A stretch of DNA of 64,000 nucleotides from positions 110,001-174,000 of the forward strand of contig NZ_AHMN02000011.1 of assembly GCF_000243695.2 (NCBI RefSeq). The letters run 5' to 3'. A program made the translations under genes and the position numbers. This DNA comes from Leptospira kirschneri serovar Cynopteri str. 3522 CT (GTDB taxonomy: Bacteria; Spirochaetota; Leptospiria; Leptospirales; Leptospiraceae). This document shows, in pieces, positions 1-24,872 of the stretch. Within the stretch, counting starts at the first letter, position 1. Every line of letters begins with the position of its first letter. The notes beneath the pieces were generated by a model. The model had not been told where the DNA came from. It saw only the letters and a list, made by a program, of their open reading frames with translations, and searched no databases.

Positions 1-990
<990 letters not shown>

Positions 991-1102
991 TAAATTTTAA
1001 TATTATTAAATTTTTATGAGTGGATTTTTAAAATTATTGATGAAGGTTTTGCTGCTTGGGCTTTATTCGAAGAATTTTGAGTTTTTTTGTAGTATTTGGG
1101 TT

Positions 1103-1229
1103 GTGAGAGTTCCCACAGATTACGCCTCTCTTATCGAACACTTGTTTTACGTAGAAAAACTTCGTTGTTTTTGGACTTTAATATAAATTTCCCATCTTAA
1201 TTTTTCCACAAAAATGTGGGAACTCTCAC
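1103..1229. repeat. Family-1 repeat pair in inverted orientation
   Basis: Two copies of the GTGGGAACTCTCAC motif face each other: the reverse form at 1103-1116 and the forward form at 1216-1229, 100 bp apart, with AT-rich sequence between. This is one of about 45 occurrences of the motif in the window. Together with the family-3 element that follows, it fills the 991-1562 gap. I see no gene there. Confidence 0.7.
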
Positions 1230-1299
1230 GGATCAGGGTTTTACGGTTTTATTTTAGAAAATGTGAGAACGAACATGTTAGTAATAGTTCAGTTTTATC

Positions 1300-1550
1300 G
1301 GGGCGAAAGGGATTGATGCGAGAGGAACTAAAGCAGAACGCTTTCCTCAAACTCAATGCATCTCTCCCTGAACTCAGCAAAACGCTTTCCTAAGGGTCGC
1401 GTTTTAGGTCGCGTTCTAAATTGAAATTAAAGACGATAGTTATATCATGCTTCCTGTATGCAATTCATTGACCAGAAGAGCTGAGCGCTCGTCGGCTGTC
1501 TGTGGCAAGTCGGATTCACTTAATCTTTCTTACATAGAATTTACTTTAAC
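1300..1550 (+). repeat. Family-3 mosaic intergenic element
   Basis: Starts with a GGCGAAAGGGATTGATGCG variant of the family-3 left end. It continues with the AACTAAAGCAGAACGCTTTCC and AACTCAGCAAAACGCTTTCC modules, then a TGCAATTCATTGACCAGA block and a degraded hairpin region with GGCAAGTCGGATTC. Other copies are at 3132, 6740, 19161, 23758, 48224, 49918 and 61373. No open frame of interest lies in it. Family function unknown. Confidence 0.65.
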
Positions 1551-1562
1551 TAGGAATCTCTA

Positions 1563-1628
1563 ATGCAGGCAAAAGTCGTAGAAATCACTGAAAATTACGT
1601 TAATCTTCTTAGACTCTTTCTAATTTGA
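1563..1628 (+). other. Short leader frame, possibly the true N-terminus of the following GNAT gene
   Basis: A 21-codon frame (MQAKVVEITENYVNLLRLFLI) starts at an ATG with a good AGGA ribosome binding site at 1552-1555. It ends in a TGA that overlaps the next gene's ATG (TGATG). The peptide looks like the first helix of GNAT proteins (E-x-x-ENY-x-NL-x-x-LF), whereas the downstream frame has no ribosome binding site of its own. So this may be the original gene start, separated by a frameshift near 1615-1628, or a translationally coupled leader. Confidence 0.45.
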
Positions 1629-2305
1629 TGGGAACTCCTATTTTTAATTATAAAAGCTTCGATTTTTATTCGAATCCGGATTCAAATTGGTTCACGAGGA
1701 TTGTATTAAAGGGAAATCTACAATCTGAAGATTTGTTTTTAGAAATCAAAGATCTAAGAGTTAAGGGATTTGATCCATATATACTGGATTTCTTGAATAC
1801 GAGAGTTCATGAAATCTCGATTTATGAACTCGGGTATAATTCCTGCGAAGAACAGATTGGAATGTTTTTGAAAGGAGATATGATTTTACTCAACAAAAAA
1901 TCAAATATAGATTTGAATATTCAAAAAATTGAATCTAAGAAGGATCTAAAAGTTTGGCTAAAGATTTTAAACGATTCTTTTGAATCTGACGATCGACTGA
2001 GTTTATATTCCAAGTTGTTAAATCTAGATTCTTTTCGTTTGTATGGAGGTTTTGTAAACGGACGAATGACTACAACTGGAATGACCTTTTACGATGGTGA
2101 GTCCTTCGGTTTATATTCTATTACAACCGATCGCAATTATAGGGGTTTGGGTTATGCTTCCAATATTGTTGAGCATATATTAAGTGAAATACGAGAGATT
2201 TTTTCCGGTTTTATTATTTTACATGCGACACAGGCAGGGAAAATAATTTACGAAAAGTTTGGTTTTGAAAATTCTATTTTGCTTCGTCATTGGGGTAAAT
2301 TGTAA
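1625..2305 (+). CDS. GNAT-family N-acetyltransferase
   Basis: A 226-residue protein (TTG at 1625, or ATG at 1628, giving 225). GNAT enzymes move an acetyl group from acetyl-CoA to an amine; the substrate here is unknown. The acetyl-CoA pyrophosphate loop is visible at about residues 168-180 as RNYRGLGYASNIV (the R/Q-x-x-G-x-G/A motif), preceded by the strand GLYSITTD and followed by an amphipathic helix. The C-terminus has the usual YEKFGFE turn. The N-terminal half (to ~110) is a poorly conserved, probably GNAT-like lead domain. No Shine-Dalgarno sequence precedes either start, while a good one precedes the overlapping leader frame at 1563, which suggests coupling or a frameshifted start. 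It stands alone, with repeats upstream and a convergent DUF1564 gene downstream. Confidence 0.7.
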   Translation: MMGTPIFNYKSFDFYSNPDSNWFTRIVLKGNLQSEDLFLEIKDLRVKGFDPYILDFLNTRVHEISIYELGYNSCEEQIGMFLKGDMILLNKKSNIDLNIQKIESKKDLKVWLKILNDSFESDDRLSLYSKLLNLDSFRLYGGFVNGRMTTTGMTFYDGESFGLYSITTDRNYRGLGYASNIVEHILSEIREIFSGFIILHATQAGKIIYEKFGFENSILLRHWGKL

Positions 2306-2377
2306 TACGATTTGGAGGACATCCCACATATAGTGTATTTTTTCAAAATGATCTTCTTTAAAATACTTAATAGTTTT

Positions 2378-2917
<540 letters not shown>

Positions 2918-3131
2918 ACCGATAACAGTTCCAGGTGAGGATCGAATGGAGTGAATTTTCGAATAAAAAAAGTTGAAAATTGATTTATTTTTAAATCTAC
3001 ATTTCTTATTTCAAGGAACCATTATAGAATCAATTTTTAATCTAGTGTCTTCGCCAAATTACGATTTCATGTAGAAATTCGATTACTGATCCACACAATA
3101 AAACACTATAAATTTTGAAATACTTTCTTAT

Positions 3132-3290
3132 TTAACGTGAGTTCAGTGTAAGAAGATTGGGCGAATCCGGCTGCTGTGGCAGCCGGACCGGGCTCTCAGC
3201 TCTGGTTAATAAATTGTATATAGGAAACATAATACAACAATCATCTTTAGTTGCAATTTATTAACCTCGCATCGATCCCTTTTGCGTTAT
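3132..3290 (-). repeat. Family-3 mosaic element, reverse copy, with strong hairpins
   Basis: On the minus strand it runs from ATAACGCAAAAGGGATCGATG (written here as two pieces, ATAACGCAAAAGG and GATCGATG, at 3271-3290) to the end ACACTGAACTCACGTTAA at 3132-3149. Inside are an arm pair TTAATAAATTG/CAATTTATTAA and a near-perfect GC stem CCGGCTGC/GCAGCCGG at 3168-3188. Followed on the minus strand by a T-rich tract, this stem could act as a transcription terminator. The rest of the 2918-3676 gap holds family-1 motifs and no gene. Confidence 0.65.
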
Positions 3291-3339
3291 ACCGAATTCA
3301 CCTTACTTAGGGCAGGTGGATATTTTATTGTTATATTTT

Positions 3340-3552
3340 ACAGTAGTAGTTCCCACAACCCTAATTGTTTAGAGACAAATTTTAATGGATAAACGACTAT
3401 TTGTTGTTAATTGAGGATTCATAAATCTTTTTCATTAACTTTGAATCGAATTAAAAAATCTACCTGAGTATTTGAAAATTTTACTGTAAAATTGTGATTT
3501 GTGGGAACTCTCACGGAACTTAAAAATCCTCTGTAAATGTGGGAACTACTGC
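3340..3552. repeat. Family-1 motif cluster
   Basis: Three copies: GTAGTTCCCAC (reverse) at 3346-3356, GTGGGAACTCTCAC at 3501-3514 and GTGGGAACTACTGC at 3539-3552. A TTTTACTGTAAAA palindrome lies just before the second copy (about 3479-3491), the same arrangement as in the 115-bp tandem array at 62951. Confidence 0.65.
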
Positions 3553-3676
3553 ACAACATCTTACAGAAAAATTCTTGTCAGACATTCAATAAGAAAGTTG
3601 AGAGAGCGAATCGTTGACTCGCCGAATCCTAAGAGAATTTTATGAAGGCGTTATTTGATTGAGTAACGGATATTTT

Positions 3677-4051
3677 TTAAGAAGAAAAGGCTTTTTGAGC
3701 TTCCTCAATTGAATGATAGATTTGAACTTTTTTTGGAAGTTCCATTAAACGAATTACATTTTCTAAAAAATGATTGAGACCTCCAATAACAATCTTACCG
3801 GAATGTTGATCAACTGTTTTGATTAAGGTAAGAATTGTAGCGACTCCTACACTGTTGATATATTCCAAATTGGAAAGATCTAAAATGATATTATAAATTT
3901 CCTCTTCAAAGATAAAATGAATTTTCCGAGAAATTTCAAAAGAATTGGAATTAGTCACTTTCCCGTTGAAGACAACGAGTTGAACTTCCTTATCGGGAAG
4001 ACTTGTTCTTGAAGTCTCGATGTATAATGAATCAAATTCTACTCTCGCCAT
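3677..4051 (-). CDS. STAS-domain anti-sigma-factor antagonist
   Basis: A 124-residue single-domain protein of the SpoIIAA/RsbV type. In partner switching, such proteins bind an anti-sigma kinase when unphosphorylated and let go when a kinase phosphorylates one serine. The site is visible in [16 protein letters not shown], with Ser67 in the position usually phosphorylated; the N-terminal strands ([10 protein letters not shown]) and the closing helix (SIEEAQKAF) fit the fold and length. No kinase or sigma factor lies nearby. The two PP2C phosphatases at 31.7 and 37.5 kb are of the class that dephosphorylates such proteins, but a direct link is only a guess. It lies 97 bp downstream of hom on the same strand, probably with its own promoter. 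Confidence 0.85.
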   Translation of the reverse strand: MARVEFDSLYIETSRTSLPDKEVQLVVFNGKVTNSNSFEISRKIHFIFEEEIYNIILDLSNLEYINSVGVATILTLIKTVDQHSGKIVIGGLNHFLENVIRLMELPKKVQIYHSIEEAQKAFSS

Positions 4052-4148
4052 GAAAATTCCTTAACTATGTTTATAAGAACATTTTTTTTTAAATTCTATT
4101 ACTGACACTTCGAAGAATCTTTCAAATTCACGTTCGAGGGGGAGGTTT

Positions 4149-5438
<1,290 letters not shown>

Positions 5439-5579
5439 GGTTTACCATTTTCATAACTTGCGAGTAAGATTCAAATGCAAAAGTGATGTTCTTCGAAGGA
5501 TTGAAATTTTAATTTACAACGATTCATTTTTCTGGTACCAATCAAGTAAAAGTTCTTAAATTTAAAGACACAGGTCCAA

Positions 5580-6191
5580 ATGGCAAATAAAAGAAGGCCT
5601 CCTAGAAAGAAACATCATTCCAATCACAAAGGTTCGGGAGGAAATCGAGAAAATGCGGATTCCAACCGAAGTGGAAATGAACAGAGAGTAAGATCTCATC
5701 AACAACGTCAGCAACAACAAGGGAAAAATTTTCAAAGAAATCAAGAGTTTCCGCGTAAAAGTAAAGAACTCGCTTTGGAGAAAAATTCTTCTCCTAAAGT
5801 AAGAACGTCTCAAGAAAGCGGGAAACTTATAGCGAGAGCGATCCTTATCTTTAGCACTCTACTTTTAGGAATTTTTAGTTATTTCATTTGCGAAAACTAT
5901 CATACAAAAACTCCCGTTTATGGTAAACGTGGTTGGGATGATACCTTTCATAGATCTGCAACTTGGGCACAGTCAAAGGAGATCTGCGAAGAAAAATCCA
6001 AACGTTTACCTGGAAAGGATCAACTTAAAACTTTCAGTAAAAGAGCGGATCAGAAATTACGGAATGCGGGAATCTTTTGGTCTTCCAGTCAAGACGGAGA
6101 AACGGGTTATTACTTTTCAGTGAATTTCAAGGATGGTTCTGAAACGAGTAGTCCCGGAACAATGAAATATAACGTGATCTGCGTTAAGTGA
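5580..6191 (+). CDS. Basic single-pass membrane protein with a DUF1566/Lcl-like C-terminal domain
   Basis: A 203-residue protein of unknown function. Residues 1-80 are very basic and rich in Arg, Lys, Gln, Asn and Ser (RRPPRKKHHSNHK, QQRQQQQ), probably disordered and cytoplasmic and able to bind nucleic acid or phospholipid head groups. One membrane helix follows at ~84-103 (LIARAILIFSTLLLGIFSYF). The outer domain (~115-203) has the pattern W-x-A-x(5)-C-x(4)-RLPGKDQL ... FWSS ... YYFSVNFKDG ... VICVK, which resembles the Lcl C-terminal/DUF1566 fold seen in other Leptospira envelope proteins; two Cys residues may pair. It is divergent from hom and has no gene downstream for 1.5 kb. Confidence 0.65.
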   Translation: MANKRRPPRKKHHSNHKGSGGNRENADSNRSGNEQRVRSHQQRQQQQGKNFQRNQEFPRKSKELALEKNSSPKVRTSQESGKLIARAILIFSTLLLGIFSYFICENYHTKTPVYGKRGWDDTFHRSATWAQSKEICEEKSKRLPGKDQLKTFSKRADQKLRNAGIFWSSSQDGETGYYFSVNFKDGSETSSPGTMKYNVICVK

Positions 6192-6356
6192 ATTACGTTT
6201 TATAAATGTTTTTCAATTGAGCGAATGAGTTGGCGAAATGGATTTTTTATAAAATAAGTTTTTAATTTGATAACGTCCACCAAACGACGATTTTATGAAA
6301 AAGAAACTTAGATAAAATAAATTTCTAATTTGGTAAAGATATTTAAGATGATTATT

Positions 6357-6457
6357 AGAGTTGTTAAAAAATTAATTCTTGATCTGTTTGCGTTGTATTG
6401 AAATGGACAATTAAAGCAATTTTGTTAACTCCCGTTATGGAATTTTTCAACAACTCT
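6357..6457 (+). mobile_element. Family-2 MITE-like element, copy M1
   Basis: 101 bp bounded by AGAGTTGTTAAAAAATTAAT and GGAATTTTTCAACAACTCT as terminal inverted repeats. It is flanked on both sides by ATT, a likely 3-bp target duplication. It has no transposase and belongs to a seven-copy family. The minus-strand frame across this copy is open (ELLKNSIT to TDQELIF). Around it, 6192-6356 and 6458-6739 show only AT-rich sequence. Confidence 0.8.
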
Positions 6458-6739
6458 ATTAGAATTATTGAAAATTTCATATCTAATATTAGTAAAACGG
6501 CATTATCTCTTCACTTTAACGAGAAAGAAGCAAAAGAAATTTATTTTTCAATAACTTTATTCTTTAACGAAGATTAGATTGTTGCTTTTAATTTTATAGA
6601 GGTTCTTAATAAGACACTGATTTTTCAGCGGTTTCATAGAAAGTTTTTCTTTAACGAGTTAGACTCTTTGATGAATTTATTCGTAAAAATATTTACAGCG
6701 TGTCCAAAACACAATTCTACTTTATTAAAAAAGATTAAG

Positions 6740-6940
6740 ATAACGTGAAAGGGAGCGATGCGAGGAAAACTCAGCAAAACGCTTTCCTGAACTCAGCGTC
6801 TCGCTTCTACGGTCACTCGAAGTAACTCAGTGTCTCACTTTCATGGGGCGTTCGACGAGTCGCGTTTGAAACTCAGCAAAACGCTTTCCCACGGGTCGCG
6901 TTTGAAACTCAGTAAAACGCTTTTTACGAAAGCGTTTTAG
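6740..6940 (+). repeat. Family-3 mosaic element, right end missing
   Basis: Begins with TAACGTGAAAGGGAGCGATGCG. It then carries several variants of the module AACTCAGCAAAACGCTTTCC (CTCAGCGTCTCGCTTC, AACTCAGTGTCTCACTTTC) and ends in GAAAGCGTTTTAG. The Leu-less hairpin end (CCGG stem) found in other copies is absent, so this copy has expanded inside and is truncated on the right. Confidence 0.6.
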
Positions 6941-7023
6941 GTTGTTCAACGGGTTTTGTTGTGATTGTGATTCTCGTAGAAGGTGAGTTTTGGGGATAAA
7001 TCTTATTATTCGAGGATAGTGCT

Positions 7024-7190
7024 ATGTCAGTCTATTTACTGCTCGGACGTAAAGGCAGTACCAAAAATTAGCAATCGATTTTACTAAAAATGCGGAAGCC
7101 ATTCAAAAAAATGGCGTTTAATCCAGATTTGTTGACTCTTTGAAGGAGATCCTACATCAGCATAAGTATCATTTTTATTCGTCCGAATAG
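7024..7190 (+). pseudogene. Probable decayed short gene
   Basis: From the ATG at 7024 one frame reads MSVYLLLGRKGSTKN and stops. The next frame (7053-7190) reads KLAIDFTKNAEAIQKNG, then a TAA at 7119, then SRFVDSLKEILHQHKYHFYSSE and a stop. The two halves look like one protein broken by a frameshift near 7060 and a nonsense change at 7119. I do not recognise the family. The surroundings are repeats, where gene remnants are likely. Confidence 0.35.
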
Positions 7191-7255
7191 CAAAGGAGTA
7201 ATTACGTAAAAGTCTTTAATCCTTTGGTCTGTGGTCAATTTTTCCGTCAAAAAGC

Positions 7256-7530
7256 CGGGTGTGGGAACTCATACAAATTGTAATTTTATGGATAAACCCC
7301 GAAAATGTAATAGTTCCCACAGAAACTGTCACTTTAGAAAAGTTGATATACTCGTTGTTGGTATGGATTACTTTGCTCCATAGATAATGTGAGTTCAGTG
7401 TGAAGAATCCATGATTCATTTTTCTGAAAAAAATTAGGATCTGAACTTTATAGATTAATTCCTAAAATGTGGGAACTACTGCAAATCACGATTGTACGAA
7501 TAAATTCTAAAAATGTAGGAACTCTTACTT
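7256..7530. repeat. Family-1 motif cluster
   Basis: Copies at about 7261 (GTGGGAACTCATAC), 7311 (reverse, TAGTTCCCACAG), 7470 (GTGGGAACTACTGC) and 7517 (GTAGGAACTCTTAC). The last two are ~47 bp apart, the standard spacing. A minus-strand family-3-type boundary AATGTGAGTTCAGTGTGAAG lies between them at ~7387, and an ACGCCGAATTCACGTT boundary follows at ~7557. Confidence 0.65.
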
Positions 7531-7669
7531 TTCAGAAGAATTTTCCCAATTTTTTACGCCGAATTCACGTTCAATGAAGATTTAATAAAAAGAACTTATT
7601 GATAAAAGAGATAAAACTAAAAACTCTGAGTTGTTACGATCTTTCAAGTTTATTCAAAAAGGATTTTAG

Positions 7670-8944
<1,275 letters not shown>

Positions 8945-8952
8945 ATCGATGT

Positions 8953-9145
8953 TGTCTGTGGGAACTCCCCTGTGTGAGTTTAACAACAAAATATCAGTTT
9001 AGAAATTTGTAAATCACCTGTAAGAGACTTAATCTGTGGGAACTACTGCGCTTTATCAAAAAATTTTCTTGTAAAATCGAGATTTGTGGGAACTACTGCG
9101 AATCACAATTTTAAGAACAAATTCTAAAATTGTAGGAACTCATAC
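8953..9145. repeat. Family-1 motif cluster downstream of pyrC
   Basis: Four copies in 190 bp: GTGGGAACTCCCCTGTG at ~8959, GTGGGAACTACTGC at ~9038 and ~9087, and GTAGGAACTCATAC at ~9133, with 46-50-bp spacing. An ATACCGAATTTACGTTA boundary follows at ~9162. They fill the 295-bp gap between the ends of pyrC and hflX. Confidence 0.65.
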
Positions 9146-9239
9146 TTTAAAAAAATTTTCATACCGAATTTACGTTAAAAAGTGTCTGGTATTTGGCATT
9201 GAAATAGGATTTTACAATCAAAATTTATGACAATCGAGA

Positions 9240-10991
<1,752 letters not shown>

Positions 10992-10994
<3 letters not shown>

Positions 10995-11008
10995 AAAATA
11001 TTCTCCCT
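10992..11008 (-). promoter_or_regulatory. Ribosome binding site and ATT start of hflX
   Basis: On the minus strand, AGGGAG (11003-11008) is followed by AATATTTT and then ATT at 10994. The in-frame TAA at 11010-11012 closes the frame just upstream. AUU starts are known mainly from infC and pcnB, where they allow discrimination by IF3, so this site could make hflX translation sensitive to initiation fidelity (inference). Confidence 0.55.
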
Positions 11009-11162
11009 TTTACTAAAACTTAACAGCTTTCAACATATACGTCAAGCATTCCGATTTTTGGAAATCATGCTTGTCACGGAAAAAAATAGGAAAAATCTGA
11101 AAAATCAGTCGAATTTATGAATAGAATTCCTGCGAAAAAATTTTAATTGTCAAAGGCACACC

Positions 11163-12599
<1,437 letters not shown>

Positions 12600-12611
<12 letters not shown>

Positions 12612-13009
12612 TTCGAAAGTTATTTTTGATTTTAGAGAGGTGGAAAGAAATACCACCTTTCCTTCCTTTAACGGAACTTTGGGAACCATCCAACCGATTC
12701 CTGCAAACCAAGGTAGTATAGAAGCAGAAAAAAACATCACCCCTGGAAAATCAAAACCGGTGGTTGCAATGATTTTATTTCCAGCGTAGCCGTCCTTATG
12801 AATTTTTCGAATCATCCAAAGTCCCGAAGTTTGGGTCTCCATAGTGATGTCGGTTACGATCGTATGAAAACGATTTTTATCCTTGGAATAAATTTCCCAG
12901 CCTTGGGCTGCGTTTACGGCTCTTACGGTTTCAAAACCTTTTTGTTCAAACCAGACCTTTAAGTTATTTGCATAACGGTCGTTGTCGTCCACGATTAAAA
13001 CGTTCTTCT

Positions 13010-13013
<4 letters not shown>
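12600..13013 (-). CDS. Stand-alone response regulator receiver domain
   Basis: A 137-residue CheY-like receiver with no output domain. The acid pocket is Asp9/Asp10 (VLIVDDND), the phospho-acceptor is Asp55 (IVTDITME), the switch Thr is 84/85 (IIATTGF) and the conserved Lys is 112 (VPKVPL). All are present, so it should take phosphate. The stretch after the switch Thr ([20 protein letters not shown]) is unusually hydrophobic and aromatic, and the tail ends in a basic strand, which may form a docking face. It is the last gene of a tight operon, with a 4-bp ATG/stop overlap with the ABC exporter gene before it. Its 3' end overlaps the convergent HEAT gene by 12 bp. No histidine kinase is nearby; the partner is unknown. 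Confidence 0.85.
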
Positions 13014-14904
<1,891 letters not shown>

Positions 14905-14908
<4 letters not shown>

Positions 14909-15482
14909 AACTCCTGAACAATGGATGAAAAGTTTCTAATTAAATCCAAACCGGCACCGGTCATGATGGACTCTGGATGAAATTGAACTCCATAAAGATG
15001 TTTTTTAGTTTTATGACGAACTCCCATAATGACTCCATCGGGAGTTTTAGAAGCAATTTCGAGTTCCTTAGGTAGACTCTCCGGTTGGATTACGAGAGAA
15101 TGGTAACGAGTCGCCACAAAAGGAGAGGAGATTCCTTTATAAATGTCTTTTCCGTCATGTTCTACAAGAGAAATTTTCCCGTGCATGATGGAAGGAGCCG
15201 ATACGATTTTACCCCCGTGAACAAGACCGATCGCCTGATGTCCGAGGCAAACTCCTAAGATAGGAAGTTTGCCTCCTAATTCACGGATTACATCCAAACA
15301 AACCTTAGAATCTTCCGGGCGGCCAGGACCGGGGGATAAAATGATGGCTTTTGGCGAGAGATGATTGATTTCGCCTAACGTAATTTTATCGTTACGATAA
15401 ACTTCGATTTCGTTTCCTATCTGAGAAAAATATTGATAAAGGTTGTATGTAAAAGAATCGTAATTATCAATCAGGAGAAACA

Positions 15483-15483
<1 letters not shown>
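14905..15483 (-). CDS. trpG: Anthranilate/aminodeoxychorismate synthase glutaminase subunit
   Basis: A 192-residue class I glutamine amidotransferase that supplies ammonia to TrpE. The catalytic triad is Cys79 (ILGVCLGHQ), His169 and Glu171 (GVQFHPESI); the N-terminus [14 protein letters not shown] and the oxyanion loop SPGPGRPED are typical. I start it at ATG 15483, which overlaps the trpE stop (TAATG) and has GAGGAG about 10 nt upstream. An ATG three codons earlier (15492) lies almost on top of that site. It directly follows trpE, so anthranilate synthase is the first reading, but single TrpG/PabA proteins often also serve folate synthesis (PabA), and no pabB is visible here. Next in the operon is the ABC exporter. 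Confidence 0.9.
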
Positions 15484-18184
<2,701 letters not shown>

Positions 18185-18482
18185 GGTCCCAGATAATCCC
18201 GCCTGGATCGCCGATGACTGGATTTGGTTTTCCGGTTCGGCCTCGAAATCGGTTTTGGGACAAAGCTCTGTATGCAGGATTCGAATAGAATCTTCTACCG
18301 TCAAGAAGGTACGAATGTGAAATGTTGTGCTCTGTAAAGTAGTACTTCTTTCCGTTTTGTTGCCGAATGGATCCGATTCAAACTGGAACTCTTTTCCTTT
18401 TTCAATCCAACTTTGAAAGTTATCTCGTTTTTTTTAAAAATCCAATCGTTTTCATTCAAAAGAGATTTTGATTCTTTTTTTC

Positions 18483-19032
18483 GTGGGAACTACCACTTTG
18501 TATTTTTCGTGATCTTTCTGGAAAAATGTGGGAACTACTGCGGTTTTACTTTTTGGGTGAATTCATAATTCTCTTTTAAAAATCTGTGGGAACTACCATT
18601 CTATCTATTTTTCGTAAGATTTCCGTTTCGAGTTTGTTATTCGGACGTCTATGAAAATGTGGACGGTTTTGTTTTAACCTAAAGAATTTAGGATTTGTCT
18701 GAAACCTGAATAAAAATCGTTTTTAATCTCTTTGTAAGATGTGGTAGTTCCCACAAAAACCGTCTTTTTTGATTGGCAGTTGATATCGACTTTTTTGCAA
18801 TTTAGTTTTCTCGTATGAGTTCCCACATCTTAAAATTTTCACACTTGTTAACGGTTCTAAAATCGGGGCACGTCAGTATAAGTTTTCGATCGTTTTTTTA
18901 TAATTTATAAAATAAACGTTCTTATTCTATCGTAAATTCGGTATAAGAAAATGGGAAAGAATTTTCTAAAAGTATGAGTTCCTACAATTTAAGAATTTAT
19001 TTGTAAAATTGTGATTTATGAGAGTTCCCGCA
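18483..19032. repeat. Dense family-1 motif field
   Basis: At least eight copies in 550 bp, in both orientations: forward at ~18483, 18529 and 18586; reverse at ~18741, 18818, 18974 and 19019, plus degraded ones. GATTTTACNGTAAAA-like palindromes and a CGTAAATTCGGTATAAGAA boundary (~18930) lie between. The whole 18155-19407 gap contains only this field, a family-3 element (19161) and one more motif, GTGGGAACTACCAC, at 19393-19406 touching the polA stop codon. I see no gene. Confidence 0.65.
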
Positions 19033-19160
19033 GATTAAGTCGCATTACAGTTTTTTAAACATTCATTTTTTGTGACTCGAGTCGGGTAGTTCCTCATTTT
19101 ATTTTTTATGGAAGGATCAGGTTTTTATAAAATGAATCTTACGCCGAACTCACGTTATTT

Positions 19161-19385
<225 letters not shown>

Positions 19386-19407
19386 TTAAAAATGTGGGAA
19401 CTACCAC

Positions 19408-23264
<3,857 letters not shown>

Positions 23265-23404
23265 CGGCTCAGTTTCCAGTTGGCTGTCATTTCTGCAAGG
23301 AATCCTTGAAAAATCACTGGACAGAATCTTCTGTTTTTGTGAATATTATTCTAATATATTGGATGGTAATTTGAGTTTGTAGAACCTTTTAGTAAAATCT
23401 TAGT

Positions 23405-23583
23405 GTGTGGGAACTCATACGAATTGTGTGATAGAAAGAAAAAGTTCGTAAAAGACGATAAGTCACAGAATGAGACAAAATCTGTGGGAACTACTGCAGG
23501 ACCGAGATTTTACGATAAAAATTCTGAACCCGTGGGAACTCTCACAAAGTTTAAGTTTATCAAAAAATGTGGGAACCACCACG
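23405..23583. repeat. Family-1 motif cluster
   Basis: Four forward copies: GTGGGAACTCATAC (~23406), GTGGGAACTACTGC (~23484), GTGGGAACTCTCAC (~23532) and GTGGGAACCACCAC (~23569), with the inner two 48 bp apart around a GATTTTACGATAAAA palindrome. The 23584-23757 stretch holds only small open frames with no recognisable family. Confidence 0.65.
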
Positions 23584-23757
23584 TTTTATTAACATAGAAC
23601 AACCAATGCAAAAGCGGTTCTTATGCTAAAGTTACTCGAACGATCTGAAGCGTGATCTATAAAAAGTTTTGCTGAGTGAGAAATCATATCGGAGAGATGT
23701 GCTAAATTTAGAAAAAGAAATACTCGAGTTAAATTTCGAAGGAATTGATGCACTACT

Positions 23758-23921
23758 TAAACGCGAAAGGGATCGATGCGGGGTTAATAAATTGGGACTA
23801 AAGACGATATATTACATTATGTTTCTTGCATGCAATTTATTGACCAGAGCAAAGAGCCCGGTCCGGCTTGCCATAGGCAAGTCGGATTCGCCCCGGTTTT
23901 CTTACGCCAAACTCATGTTAT
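23758..23921 (+). repeat. Family-3 mosaic element, best-formed copy
   Basis: A compact 164-bp copy. The left end is ACGCGAAAGGGATCGATGCG. A paired arm GGTTAATAAATTG/CAATTTATTGACC encloses GACGATATATTACATTATG. A second stem, CCGGCTTGCC-ATA-GGCAAGTCGG (10 bp with one wobble), is followed by CCCCGGTTTTCTT, and the right end is ACGCCAAACTCATGTTA. The second stem plus T tract would work as an intrinsic terminator on this strand. Use it as the reference for the family. Confidence 0.7.
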
Positions 23922-24095
23922 GTGAATGTTGCGATTTATCCAAAGCAACGCATTGAGTTTGATGCGGTTTATGAGTCATTGAACCGTGAAATTTGCGAAT
24001 GATTTTCTCAAATTTTTTTATACTGAACTCAGGTTGTATTAAGAATTTAAAAGGAATGGATTAAAATTTGGAACAAACTCTTATGGAAAAACAAA

Positions 24096-24872
24096 ATGTG
24101 TGAACTTCTGGGAATGAGTGCAAATGTTCCGACAGATATTTGTTTTAGTCTGACCGGACTTGTACAAAGAGGTGGAAAAACAGGACCTCATAGAGATGGT
24201 TGGGGAATCGCATTTTATGAAGGGAAAGGTCTGAGAGTATTTCACGATCCTGAACCGGGGGTAGAATCTAAAATTGCAGCCTTTGTTCAAAAACTTCCTA
24301 TTAAAAGTGAAACGGTGATCAGTCATATTCGTAAAGCAAATCATGGAAAAGTGGAATTAAAAAACACCCATCCTTTTATTCGAGAATTTTGGGGTTCTTA
24401 TTGGACCTTTGCTCATAACGGGCAATTTAAAAAAATTAAACAAGAACCTTTAGGTGATTTTTATCCGGTCGGAAGTACAGATTCGGAACATGCCTTTTGT
24501 TGGCTGTTGGGAAAGTTAAAACGAAAGTTCAAAACTTATCCTAAAAAGGAAACAGAACTATTCAAAATCATTGAATCTTTATTGTGGGAACTCCATCAAA
24601 AAGGAGTTTCTAATATTCTATTAAGCGATTCTAAAAATTTATACGCGTTTTGTTCCACAAAACTTTCTTGGATCACAAGAAAATCCCCATTTGGAAAAGC
24701 CAGGCTTGTAGACGCAGATTTAAGCGTGGATTTTCGAAAAGTAACTACACCAGGAGATCAGGTCACGGTAATCGCAACATGCCCACTTACATCCAATGAA
24801 GAATGGACTATTTGCAAACCGGGTGATTTTTTCGTTTGGAGAAAAGGTAAAATCGTATTTTCTAATCAATGA
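24096..24872 (+). CDS. Class II glutamine amidotransferase (YafJ type)
   Basis: A 258-residue Ntn-hydrolase. The protein starts [10 protein letters not shown], so removing Met exposes Cys2, the catalytic nucleophile of this class. [36 protein letters not shown] (substrate Arg and Asn) and TFAHNGQF (oxyanion Asn-Gly) are all present. This fits YafJ/DUG3-like enzymes that hydrolyse glutamine or a gamma-glutamyl compound; no synthase domain is fused, so the ammonia acceptor is unknown. The start is fixed by the need for Cys2; a six-codon frame (ATG at 24083) overlaps the start and ends inside it. It is a lone gene between repeat tracts. A GTGGGAACT match at ~24594 falls in coding sequence and looks like chance. 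Confidence 0.85.
   Translation: MCELLGMSANVPTDICFSLTGLVQRGGKTGPHRDGWGIAFYEGKGLRVFHDPEPGVESKIAAFVQKLPIKSETVISHIRKANHGKVELKNTHPFIREFWGSYWTFAHNGQFKKIKQEPLGDFYPVGSTDSEHAFCWLLGKLKRKFKTYPKKETELFKIIESLLWELHQKGVSNILLSDSKNLYAFCSTKLSWITRKSPFGKARLVDADLSVDFRKVTTPGDQVTVIATCPLTSNEEWTICKPGDFFVWRKGKIVFSNQ

Noticed and set aside
24594..24606. A GTGGGAACT match inside the class II amidotransferase gene
   Set aside because: It encodes ordinary protein sequence (LWELHQ) in a conserved frame and lacks the palindrome and paired spacing of family 1. Likely chance.
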